Assembly: GCF_003116585.1 (NCBI RefSeq)
Contig: NZ_QEHM01000001.1
Coordinates: 1,051,650-1,115,649 of the forward strand
Origin: Albibacillus kandeliae
Lineage (GTDB): Bacteria; Pseudomonadota; Alphaproteobacteria; Rhodobacterales; Rhodobacteraceae
Reading direction: 5' to 3'
Length of the DNA stretch: 64,000 bases
A program made the position numbers and the translations under genes. Shown here piece by piece: positions 9,038-16,616 of the stretch. Position 1 is the stretch's first letter. Each line of letters opens with the position of its first letter. Under the pieces are notes generated by a model. That model made no database searches and was not told the DNA's origin. It saw nothing but the letters and a program-made list of their open reading frames with translations.

Positions 9038-10309
9038 CTACAGCGCCTGGAATTGCGCTTCCTGCCGCGGGGTCCAGATCACGACAAGGTCAAACCCGTC
9101 CTCGACCTGCGTCTCGCTGCGCACGAGGTCCTGTTCGAACAGCCAGGCGCGTTTCTTGCCCTCGCTGAAGGCAAGGTGCAGTTCCGCCTCGCGGCGGACG
9201 CCCTGCAACTGGTAGGCTACCTCGGCCAGCAGCCGCTCGACCCCCTCGCCGGTGATCGCCGAGATGGCAAAGATGCCCTCTTCGCGCTCTGCCCGCGCCC
9301 GGCGAGCATCGGCTTCCTCGGGCGGCAACAGGTCGAGCTTGTTCCAGACCTCGAGCTTTGGCCGAGTCTCGTCGACACCGAGCGACGTCAGGATCGCCTC
9401 GACATCCTCCGCCTGCTCGGCGTTGTTCGGATGCGCAACGTCCCGCACGTGGATGATGACATCGGCCTCCAGCACCTCTTCCAGCGTCGCACGGAAGGCG
9501 GCGACCAGCTGGGTCGGCAGGTCCGAGATGAAGCCCACGGTGTCGGACAGGATGATCTCGGGCCCGTCCGGCAGAACCACCCGACGCATGGTCGGGTCGA
9601 GCGTGGCAAAGAGCATGTCCTTGGCCAGCACTTCCGCCCCGGTCAGCCGGTTGAACAGAGTCGACTTGCCGGCGTTGGTGTAGCCCACCAGCGCGACGAT
9701 CGGATAGGGCACCTTGGCGCGCGCCGCGCGGTGCAGCGTGCGCGTCTTGACCACCTTCTCGAGCTGTCGCTTGAGCCGTACGATCTGGGTGTCGATGGCG
9801 CGACGGTCCGCCTCGATCTGGGTTTCACCGGGGCCGCCGACGAAACCGAGCCCGCCCCGCTGACGTTCGAGGTGGGTCCAGGCCCGCACCAGCCGCGTCC
9901 GCTGATAGCTGAGGGCCGCCATCTCGACCTGAAGCACACCCTCCCGGGTCCGCGCGCGTTCCGAGAAGATCTCCAGAATCAGGCCGGTCCGGTCCAGCAG
10001 CTTGACCTTCCACTCGCGTTCGAGGTTGCGTTGCTGCACCGGCGTCACCGGTCCGTCGATCAGGACCAGCTCGACCTCGTTTTCCTTGAACCGCCTGCCG
10101 AGTTCCTCGATCTTGCCCGAACCGAACAGCAATCCGGCCTGCGCCTTGGGCAGGGGAACGATCTCGCCACCGAGGACATCAAGATCCGGCAAAGCCGCGG
10201 CAAGTGCCACGGCTTCGTCCAGCGCGGGGCCCGCCGCGCGGCGATCCTTCTCGGATTTCAGGTCGGGATGCAGCACCCAGGCCCGGGTGCGCGCCCTGTC
10301 ATGTTCCAT
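9038..10309 (-). CDS. hflX: Ribosome-associated GTPase HflX
   Basis: 423-residue GTPase that binds and can split stalled 70S ribosomes under stress. The N-terminal HflX domain includes GGEIVPLPKAQAGLLFGSGKIEEL split around residue 50-70, a coiled segment with GPGETQIEADRR, and the G domain with G1 GYTNAGKST, G3 DTVGF and G4 NKLDL. The start used is ATG at 10309, whose A overlaps the last base of the hfq stop (TGATG), so translation is coupled; a TTG one codon upstream is the alternative. hfq-hflX pairing is the standard proteobacterial arrangement. Confidence 0.96.
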   Translation of the reverse strand: MEHDRARTRAWVLHPDLKSEKDRRAAGPALDEAVALAAALPDLDVLGGEIVPLPKAQAGLLFGSGKIEELGRRFKENEVELVLIDGPVTPVQQRNLEREWKVKLLDRTGLILEIFSERARTREGVLQVEMAALSYQRTRLVRAWTHLERQRGGLGFVGGPGETQIEADRRAIDTQIVRLKRQLEKVVKTRTLHRAARAKVPYPIVALVGYTNAGKSTLFNRLTGAEVLAKDMLFATLDPTMRRVVLPDGPEIILSDTVGFISDLPTQLVAAFRATLEEVLEADVIIHVRDVAHPNNAEQAEDVEAILTSLGVDETRPKLEVWNKLDLLPPEEADARRARAEREEGIFAISAITGEGVERLLAEVAYQLQGVRREAELHLAFSEGKKRAWLFEQDLVRSETQVEDGFDLVVIWTPRQEAQFQAL

Positions 10310-10548
10310 CAAGAAGCGTCTTCGCCCTCATAGAGGCTGATCGGCTGTGCCGGCATGATGGTCGAAATCGCGTGTTTGTAGACAAGCTGCGACTGACCAT
10401 CGCGGCGCAGAAGCACGCAGAAGTTGTCAAACCACGTAATGACGCCTTGCAGCTTCACGCCGTTGATCAAAAAGATTGTGACCGGGACCTTTGTCTTGCG
10501 CACGTGATTCAGGAACGCGTCCTGAAGATTCTGTTTGTCCGAAGCCAT
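10309..10548 (-). CDS. hfq: RNA chaperone Hfq
   Basis: 79-residue Sm-like hexameric RNA chaperone that pairs small RNAs with mRNAs. The Sm1 part ([29 protein letters not shown], shown here only by its ends NLQDAF and NGVKLQG) and the Sm2 motif YKHAIS are intact. It is short, as in alphaproteobacteria, without the long acidic tail of enteric Hfq. The gene starts 133 bp after trkH and probably has its own promoter in that gap. It is translationally coupled to hflX. Confidence 0.98.
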   Translation of the reverse strand: MASDKQNLQDAFLNHVRKTKVPVTIFLINGVKLQGVITWFDNFCVLLRRDGQSQLVYKHAISTIMPAQPISLYEGEDAS

Positions 10549-10681
10549 ATGTAATTAATCTCGCTTTTGTTCTTGCCACGCGCCGCGTACCAACGCGCCC
10601 CTCCCCTTAAGTATGAGGCTTGGCGTGGGGAGATTCCACCCTAAAAAATCAGCCTCTTAATTCACCGTTTCCGGACCGTGT

Positions 10682-12217
10682 TCAACGCCGCCAGAGATCG
10701 GGGGTGAACAGCGCCACGATGGCCAGCGTTTCCAGCCGCCCAAGGATCATGGCGGCGCAGAGCACGCCCTTGGCCGCATCCCCCAGCTCGGCCAGGTGGA
10801 TCGGGCTCTCGGCCGCGCTCTGAATCAGCGGCCCCGTGGTCGAGAGCGTGGCGATGGACAGCACCAGCGCCTGATCGAACGGCACGCCAAGCCCGGCGAG
10901 GACCACCTGAATCACCGAAAAGGAGAGCGCGAAGAGCATGAAGAACACCCAGGCGATAAAGGCGCCGTCCTTCTGGATCCGCTTGTTGCCGCCCATCGCA
11001 CCGCTGACAGATGAGGGATGTACCAGCCGCTGCATCTCGCGCAGGCCGTTGAGGTAGAGCGCATAGACCCGCAACAGCTTGACCCCGCCTGCGGTGGTGG
11101 CCACCCCGCCGCCCATCAGGGCCAGCCCCATCAGGATCAGCCCCGAGGTGCCAAGCCCCGACCACTGCTGCGCCCCGGCCCAGTCCGCACTCTCGAACCC
11201 GGTCGTGGTGAGATAGCTCATCACCGTGAACATCGCCCCCCAGAACGAGGCCAGCGCCGAGGCCGTGTTCTCGGCCGCGTCGATCTCGTAGGCAGCCAGC
11301 CAGTGCCGCAGGAACAGCAGCAGCGGGAGAATCACCACCAGCAGGATGCCGATGCGGAACTCCGGGTCGCGGTCGAGCTGGCCGTGCCCGCGCAGCACCG
11401 TGTCGCTGGAGAAGGTCAGGCGGGAGAGTGCGAAGAACATGAAGAGGAACAGGATGATCTCGCCCACCACCCCGGCATGGGCGCCCTGCAGGCCACCCAC
11501 CGGCGAAATGCCCGACGTCGCCATGACCGACATCGCGTGGCAGAGCGCGACCAGCGAATCCTCTCCCGCCATCAGCAGCAGCACCCAGACCGCCGCCGTC
11601 AGCCCGACGTAGATCGGCACGAGGGCGACCACCGCCCGTTCCAGTCGCCGCCCCGGATCGGCGCGCAGGATGTCACGGCGGTTCAGCGTACCCTGCCCCG
11701 GCTCGCCCTGCGCCGTCACCTCGAACCCGCCCAGCGACAGCGGCGCGAGGATGGCCGAAGCCGCAACCCACATCAGCAGGCCGCCCAGCCAGCCGACCTC
11801 GGCGCGCCAGAGATGCAGCGACGAGACCAGCCGCCCCGGCTCGTTCCGGAACATGTCGGCGCCGGTCGTGGTGATGGCGCTGACCATGTCGAAGTAGGAG
11901 TTGAGAAAACTGGTGGTCTTCAGCGTGTCGTGGAACGGCAGCGCCAGAAAGGCAGGCAGAACCGCAAAGGTCGCCAGCAGCGACAGCAGCAGGCTGATCG
12001 GCCCGTGGGTCGATGGCCGCCCGCCGATGGCCAGCGCGATCAGCGTGACCGTGATCAGCCCGAGGGTACCGGTGTAGAAGAACGCCCGCGACGCCGGGTG
12101 GTCATCCATCACCACCGCGTGGCTCGCCGGGATGTACATCGCCAGCGACATCACCCCCCAGATCAGGAGGAAGAGCGGCAACCGCATCAGCAGGCCCGGT
12201 GTTTCCTGCCGACGCAT
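10682..12217 (-). CDS. trkH: Trk potassium uptake membrane subunit TrkH
   Basis: 511-residue potassium channel subunit of the TrkAH system. It is strongly hydrophobic with the four-fold M1-P-M2 plan; pore-like segments include ITTTGADMF (near residue 130), MATSGISPVGG (near residue 250) and the TTTGFESADW segment (near residue 340). It starts three bases after the trkA stop, so TrkA and TrkH are made from one transcript and gating by the cytosolic TrkA ring is implied. Family length is about 480-510. Confidence 0.94.
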   Translation of the reverse strand: MRRQETPGLLMRLPLFLLIWGVMSLAMYIPASHAVVMDDHPASRAFFYTGTLGLITVTLIALAIGGRPSTHGPISLLLSLLATFAVLPAFLALPFHDTLKTTSFLNSYFDMVSAITTTGADMFRNEPGRLVSSLHLWRAEVGWLGGLLMWVAASAILAPLSLGGFEVTAQGEPGQGTLNRRDILRADPGRRLERAVVALVPIYVGLTAAVWVLLLMAGEDSLVALCHAMSVMATSGISPVGGLQGAHAGVVGEIILFLFMFFALSRLTFSSDTVLRGHGQLDRDPEFRIGILLVVILPLLLFLRHWLAAYEIDAAENTASALASFWGAMFTVMSYLTTTGFESADWAGAQQWSGLGTSGLILMGLALMGGGVATTAGGVKLLRVYALYLNGLREMQRLVHPSSVSGAMGGNKRIQKDGAFIAWVFFMLFALSFSVIQVVLAGLGVPFDQALVLSIATLSTTGPLIQSAAESPIHLAELGDAAKGVLCAAMILGRLETLAIVALFTPDLWRR

Positions 12218-12220
12218 GGA

Positions 12221-13597
12221 TCAGAAGAAGTCGATCGAGACCTGCAACAGTCTCTCGACCTCGGGCACGTCGTCGGCCATGGCGAAGAGCGCGATCACGT
12301 CTCCCGCCTCGATCCGCAAGGTGCCGACCGGGCGCTTGACCTCGCCGTTCTTCATCACGGCGCCAATCAGCACGCCTTCGGGGAAATCAATGTCGCGCAT
12401 GGTCTGTCCCGCCATGGGCGAGGTCGACATCACTTCGGCCTCGATCACCTCGGCCTCGGCATCGCCGATCGAATAGACCTGCCGCACGCGGCCATGCCGG
12501 ATGTGGCGCAGGATCGAACTCACGGTGGTCGCACGCGGGTTGATGTAGGCGTCGATCCCCAGCGGCTCCATCAGCGGCACCAGCGTCGGATCGTTGATCA
12601 GCGCGATGGCATAGGGGCAGCCCTCGGCCTTGGCGCGGACGGCGGCCAGCATGTTGGTCTTGTCATCGTCGGTCACTGCCAGCATGGCGTCGGCCCGCGA
12701 GATCCCCGCCTCGTTCAGCAGCGCGCTGTCGAGCCCGTCACCGTGCAGCACGATGGTCCGCTCCAGCGCCTCGGCGGCGCGTTCGGCGATAGCGCGGCTG
12801 CGTTCGATCACCTTGGTCCGGGTGCGCCCGTGGCGTTCCTCCAGCGCGCGCGCCACGGTCAGCCCGACGTTGCCGCCACCAACCAGCACCAGACGCTCCT
12901 GCGTCTTCTGGCTCTTGCCGAACACCTCGAGCGTGCGGTTCACGTCATCCACGTGGGCGAAGACATAGCAATGGTCGCCGACGAAAAGCTGGTCGTTCGG
13001 CTCTGGCGCAAACAGCGTTCCCTCGCGCCGGATCCCGACCACGATGGACCGCAGGGTCGAGAACAGGTCGGTCAGCTGGCGCAGCGGCGTGTTGATGATG
13101 GGGCAGTCGTGCTGGATTGTGATCCCCAGAAGCTGCGCCTTGCCGTCCATGAAGGTCTCGGTATCGAAGGCGGCCGGCGCCGAGAGGCGGCGCATGGCGG
13201 CGGCGGCAACCTCGCGCTCGGGGCTGATCACCACGTCGATGGGCAGGTGATCGCGGCGGTAGAGATCCGAGTAGATCGCCGTCAGGTAGGACTGGGCTCG
13301 CAGGCGGGCGATCTTGCGGTTGATCGAGAAGACGGAATGCGCCACCTGGCAGGTCACCATGTTGACCTCGTCAGAGTGGGTGGCAGCGATGATCATGTCC
13401 GCGTCGCGGGCGCCTGCGCGTTCCAACACGTCGGGATAACTGGCAAATCCGGCGATGCCCTGAACGTCCAGCGTATCGGTGGCGCGGCGTACGAGGTCGG
13501 GATTGCTGTCGACGACGGTCACATCGTTCATCTCGCCCGACAGGTGACGCGCAATCTGCCAGCCGACCTGCCCCGCACCACAAATGATGACCTTCAT
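12221..13597 (-). CDS. trkA: Trk potassium transport NAD-binding regulator TrkA
   Basis: 458-residue cytosolic gating protein of Trk channels, built of two RCK repeats. The first Rossmann motif GAGQVGWQIA begins at residue 7 and the acidic end of beta-2 (VVDSN) binds NAD ribose. The second, GGGNVGLTVA, is near residue 242. Each half ends in a TrkA-C domain (IVVGIRREG near 185, GAVMKNGEVKRP near 415). The gene is first in trkA-trkH; the next gene to the right is divergent. In many alphaproteobacteria trkA follows ntrX directly; here about 1.6 kb with two opposite-strand genes separates them. Confidence 0.95.
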   Translation of the reverse strand: MKVIICGAGQVGWQIARHLSGEMNDVTVVDSNPDLVRRATDTLDVQGIAGFASYPDVLERAGARDADMIIAATHSDEVNMVTCQVAHSVFSINRKIARLRAQSYLTAIYSDLYRRDHLPIDVVISPEREVAAAAMRRLSAPAAFDTETFMDGKAQLLGITIQHDCPIINTPLRQLTDLFSTLRSIVVGIRREGTLFAPEPNDQLFVGDHCYVFAHVDDVNRTLEVFGKSQKTQERLVLVGGGNVGLTVARALEERHGRTRTKVIERSRAIAERAAEALERTIVLHGDGLDSALLNEAGISRADAMLAVTDDDKTNMLAAVRAKAEGCPYAIALINDPTLVPLMEPLGIDAYINPRATTVSSILRHIRHGRVRQVYSIGDAEAEVIEAEVMSTSPMAGQTMRDIDFPEGVLIGAVMKNGEVKRPVGTLRIEAGDVIALFAMADDVPEVERLLQVSIDFF

Positions 13598-13714
13598 GCT
13601 CTTATGCTCTCTGGCTCGTTTTCTGGCCGTGCGTGCCGAGCCTTTTGAATGGCAGATGCTCCCGACACGGTCAATTCAATTGTCACCCGCCCCGCCATGC
13701 GGCAGGATGCGCCC

Positions 13715-14194
13715 ATGAAAACCACGTTCAAGATTGCCCTCATGTGCGGCGTGCTCGCCTCCTGCGGGCCCGTGTCGATGTACTACAAACCCGGCGCCAG
13801 CGTCTCGCGTCTGGACACCGACACCACGAACTGCCAGGTCGCGGCGCTCAAGGATGCGCCGGTGGCCAACGAGATCCGGCGCAGCCCGCCGGTCTACTAC
13901 CCCGGCCCCCGGATCTGCCGCCCGGGCGGAAACTGCTATTACCGCCCCGGTTACTGGGATCCGGGCAACATCTACACCGTCGACACCAACAAGCCCCTGC
14001 GCGACAAGGTCACCCAGCAGTGCATGGCGGCCCGCGGCTACCAGCAGGTCAACATCCAGCGCTGTTCCGAAGGCGTGAAGCAATCCGCGCCCGCCGTGCA
14101 GACCACAGTGATGCCGAACCTCACGCAGTCGAGCTGCATCATCCCCTACCAGAGCGGCCAGTGGCAGATCGTGACCCCGGCCAGCGGGGGCTAG
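13715..14194 (+). CDS. Cysteine-rich hypothetical lipoprotein
   Basis: 159-residue predicted lipoprotein. The signal sequence ends in a lipobox LASC with the acylated cysteine at position 17. The mature part is rich in Tyr, Pro and Cys (PPVYYPGP, CYYRPGYWDPG), with several further cysteines that could form disulfides in the periplasm. I do not recognise a functional domain. ATG at 13715 is chosen because it gives a clean signal sequence; an in-frame upstream ATG at 13649 would place 22 polar residues before it. It is divergent from trkA and followed by a hairpin. Confidence 0.8.
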   Translation: MKTTFKIALMCGVLASCGPVSMYYKPGASVSRLDTDTTNCQVAALKDAPVANEIRRSPPVYYPGPRICRPGGNCYYRPGYWDPGNIYTVDTNKPLRDKVTQQCMAARGYQQVNIQRCSEGVKQSAPAVQTTVMPNLTQSSCIIPYQSGQWQIVTPASGG

Positions 14195-14204
14195 AGCGCC
14201 TAAG

Positions 14205-14228
14205 TTGGGGCCATGATCTTGGCCCCAA
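14205..14228 (+). terminator. Hairpin after the lipoprotein gene
   Basis: Perfect 9-bp inverted repeat TTGGGGCCA / TGGCCCCAA with a six-base loop, 10 bp after the lipoprotein stop. No strong T-run follows, so termination may be partial. Confidence 0.55.
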
Positions 14229-14426
14229 GCCCTTCAGAAGAAAACTGAATATCAGCGAAAACCCGTTCGCCTCGCACCGGGTTTTGCCCCTAACTAATTT
14301 GCGTTTCGATAGTTCGCCAATTGGCCCCGGTTAATCCCATCCGCTCGGTTCCGCCTGTCCAATCCAAGCCGCTGGTCGCGACTCAGTTCCTCTCCTAAGG
14401 TTTCGACACCATCTAGGGAGGACGTG

Positions 14427-15113
14427 ATGGGATTTTTTACAGACCACGAAAGATTCAATACAACGAGTACAGTTGCGTCAGATCTCGAAAGACTGGATTT
14501 CAGGTTCAGACACGTCATCGAACGCAACAGGGAACTGATTGAAAACAAGCGCGTTCTGGACATCGCGTCACATGACGGTCGCTTTTCATTTGCCGCCCTG
14601 CGGGGCGCCGGCGCCACATCGGTTGTCGGCATCGAGGCAAGGGACCACCTTGTCAAACATGCCGAAGACACCTTTGCCTTCTACAATGCTGAACCGGGTA
14701 GCTATCGTTTCCTGACCGGCGACGTCTTTGAAAAGCTCGACGAGATCGAACCGAATTCAATAGATACCGCATTGGTCCTTGGATTTCTCTATCACACGGC
14801 GCGCCAATACGAGCTGATTTCCAAACTGTCCAAACTGGGGATCAAATCCCTCATCGTCGACAGCAAGGTTTTGCGAAACGTGGAAAAGCCCTACGTCCTG
14901 CTCGAAATGGAACGCACCCAACAGGACGCGATGATCTGGGACGAGAGCCGCTCTCATGTCCTGTCCTCGGTCCCGTCCGCCGCAGCCCTCGAACTCTATC
15001 TGACCGAGTTCGGCTATCGGGTAACCCACCAGCCACCGGAGGGGGATGTTCCGAAACGCGCGCGCGTCTACCTCAGGAAGGGCCGCGTGACGATGATCGG
15101 CCAGAAGGACTGA
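14427..15113 (+). CDS. Class I SAM-dependent methyltransferase, low GC
   Basis: 228-residue probable methyltransferase. Motif I is recognisable as VLDIASHDGRFSFAAL near residue 42, and the acidic residue after GATSVVGIEA near residue 68 fits the SAM-ribose contact. LTGDVFEKL and ALVLGFLYH follow as motifs II-III. Substrate unknown. ATG at 14427 has AGGGAGG just upstream. Base composition is clearly unlike its neighbours: I count 29 G+C in the 60 bases 14461-14520, while surrounding genes are well above 60 percent. That suggests acquisition by transfer between ntrX and trkA. Such stand-alone proteins often occur in surface-glycan loci, but nothing else of that kind is next to it. Confidence 0.75.
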   Translation: MGFFTDHERFNTTSTVASDLERLDFRFRHVIERNRELIENKRVLDIASHDGRFSFAALRGAGATSVVGIEARDHLVKHAEDTFAFYNAEPGSYRFLTGDVFEKLDEIEPNSIDTALVLGFLYHTARQYELISKLSKLGIKSLIVDSKVLRNVEKPYVLLEMERTQQDAMIWDESRSHVLSSVPSAAALELYLTEFGYRVTHQPPEGDVPKRARVYLRKGRVTMIGQKD

Positions 15114-15128
15114 TCAGGACCATTCTGT

Positions 15129-15196
15129 CCAAGCCGTAACACGGAACGGCTTGGCACTCTTGAATACTGTCTCCCGCGACGGCCCCGGGCCGTCGC
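15129..15196. terminator. Two consecutive hairpins between converging genes
   Basis: First a perfect 9-bp stem CCAAGCCGT / ACGGCTTGG (15129-15154), then a 10-bp stem GCGACGGCCC / GGGCCGTCGC (15176-15196) with practically no loop. They lie between the stops of the methyltransferase (+) and ntrX (-), and probably act as a terminator for one or both. Confidence 0.6.
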
Positions 15197-15200
15197 ACCG

Positions 15201-16616
15201 TCACTCGGCGGCTTCCACTGCGTCCTCGTCCACGTGGGCGATGCGGGTGCCCGACTTGGTCGAGGTCACCACGCCCAGCGACTTGAGCTTGCGGTGCAGG
15301 GCGCTGCGCTCCATCCCGACAAAGGCGGCGGTGCGGCTGATGTTGCCGCCGAACCGGTTGATCTGGGTCAGCAGGTATTCGCGCTCGAATGCTTCCCGCG
15401 CCTCGCGCAGCGGCAGGGTCGCCAGCGCGCCAGACAGGACAACACGGCCCTCCTGCCCGCCCTTTTCTTCCTCGCTCGGCAGTTCGCGCGCCTCGATCGG
15501 ACCGGTGCCCTCGCCAAGGATCAGCACCCGCTCCACGAGGTTCTTCAGCTGGCGCACGTTGCCCGGCCAGGTCATCGTCTGCATCAGCGCGACCGCCTCG
15601 TCCGAGAGTTCGCGGATCGGCAGGCCCTGGGCCGCATTGCACTGCGAGATGAAATGCTCGGCCAGCACGGGGATGTCCTCGCGCCGTTCCTCCAGCGAGG
15701 GCACGCAGATCGGAACCACGTTCAGCCGGTGATAGAGCTCCTGCCGGAACCGCTCGGCGGCGATCTCGGCCTCGAGGTCGCGGTTGGTCGAGGAGATCAC
15801 CCGCAAATCCACCCGCACCTTGTCCGAACCGCCGACCCGCTGGAACTGCTGGTCGACCAGCACCCGGAGGATCTTGGACTGGGTGCCGATCGGCATGTCG
15901 GCGACCTCGTCAAAGTAGATCACCCCGCCATGCGCTTCTTCCAGCAGACCGGATTCGATGCCACGCTCGGGCGTTTCCCGCCCGAACAGCACCTCTTCCA
16001 TCCGCTCCGGCTCCACCCCGGCGCAGTTCACCGTGACAAAGGGGCCGCCCGCGCGGTTGGAATGGGCGTGAATGTAGCGTGCGGCAATCTCCTTACCCGA
16101 ACCAGCCGGGCCGGTCAGCATCACCCGACCGTTGGACTTGGTAACCTTGTCGAGTTGCCCCACGAGGGCGCGGAAGGCCGCGCTCTGCCCGATCATGTCG
16201 GCGCTGGTGACTTCCCGGCGCTTCAGCGAGGCGTTCTCGCGGCGCAGGCGCGAGGTTTCCATCGCGCGGCGGATCACCACCATAAGCTGGTCAATGTTGA
16301 ATGGTTTCTCGATGAAGTCGTAGGCGCCCTGCTTGATGGCGGCCACCGCGATCTCGATGTTGCCGTGGCCCGAGATGATCACCACCGGCACATCCGGGTT
16401 GTCCCGTTTCACCGTCTTGAGGATATCGATCCCGTCCATTCGGCTGTCCTTCAGCCAGATGTCGAGGATCAGCAACGCCGGGGGTTCGGCGTTGATGGCA
16501 TTCATGCATTCGTCGGAATTGCCTGCGAGACGGGTGGCAAAGCCCTCGTCTTCCAGAATGTCAGAGACCAGTTCGCGAATGTCGCGCTCATCGTCCACGA
16601 TTAGAATATCACTCAT
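15201..16616 (-). CDS. ntrX: Nitrogen-regulation response regulator NtrX
   Basis: 471-residue response regulator of the NtrY-NtrX pair. The receiver domain holds the acidic pair D8/D9 and phospho-acceptor D52 (LLILDIW). The AAA+ domain has Walker A GPAGSGKEIAARY near residue 170 and Walker B VIYFDEVAD. The Fis-type helix-turn-helix (GGNISRTAAFVGMERSALHRKL split around residues 425-450) is at the C-terminus. The loop where sigma54 activators carry GAFTGA reads ETPERGIESG, so the motif is absent, as is known for NtrX in several alphaproteobacteria. The start overlaps the ntrY stop by four bases (ATGA). Confidence 0.95.
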   Translation of the reverse strand: MSDILIVDDERDIRELVSDILEDEGFATRLAGNSDECMNAINAEPPALLILDIWLKDSRMDGIDILKTVKRDNPDVPVVIISGHGNIEIAVAAIKQGAYDFIEKPFNIDQLMVVIRRAMETSRLRRENASLKRREVTSADMIGQSAAFRALVGQLDKVTKSNGRVMLTGPAGSGKEIAARYIHAHSNRAGGPFVTVNCAGVEPERMEEVLFGRETPERGIESGLLEEAHGGVIYFDEVADMPIGTQSKILRVLVDQQFQRVGGSDKVRVDLRVISSTNRDLEAEIAAERFRQELYHRLNVVPICVPSLEERREDIPVLAEHFISQCNAAQGLPIRELSDEAVALMQTMTWPGNVRQLKNLVERVLILGEGTGPIEARELPSEEEKGGQEGRVVLSGALATLPLREAREAFEREYLLTQINRFGGNISRTAAFVGMERSALHRKLKSLGVVTSTKSGTRIAHVDEDAVEAAE

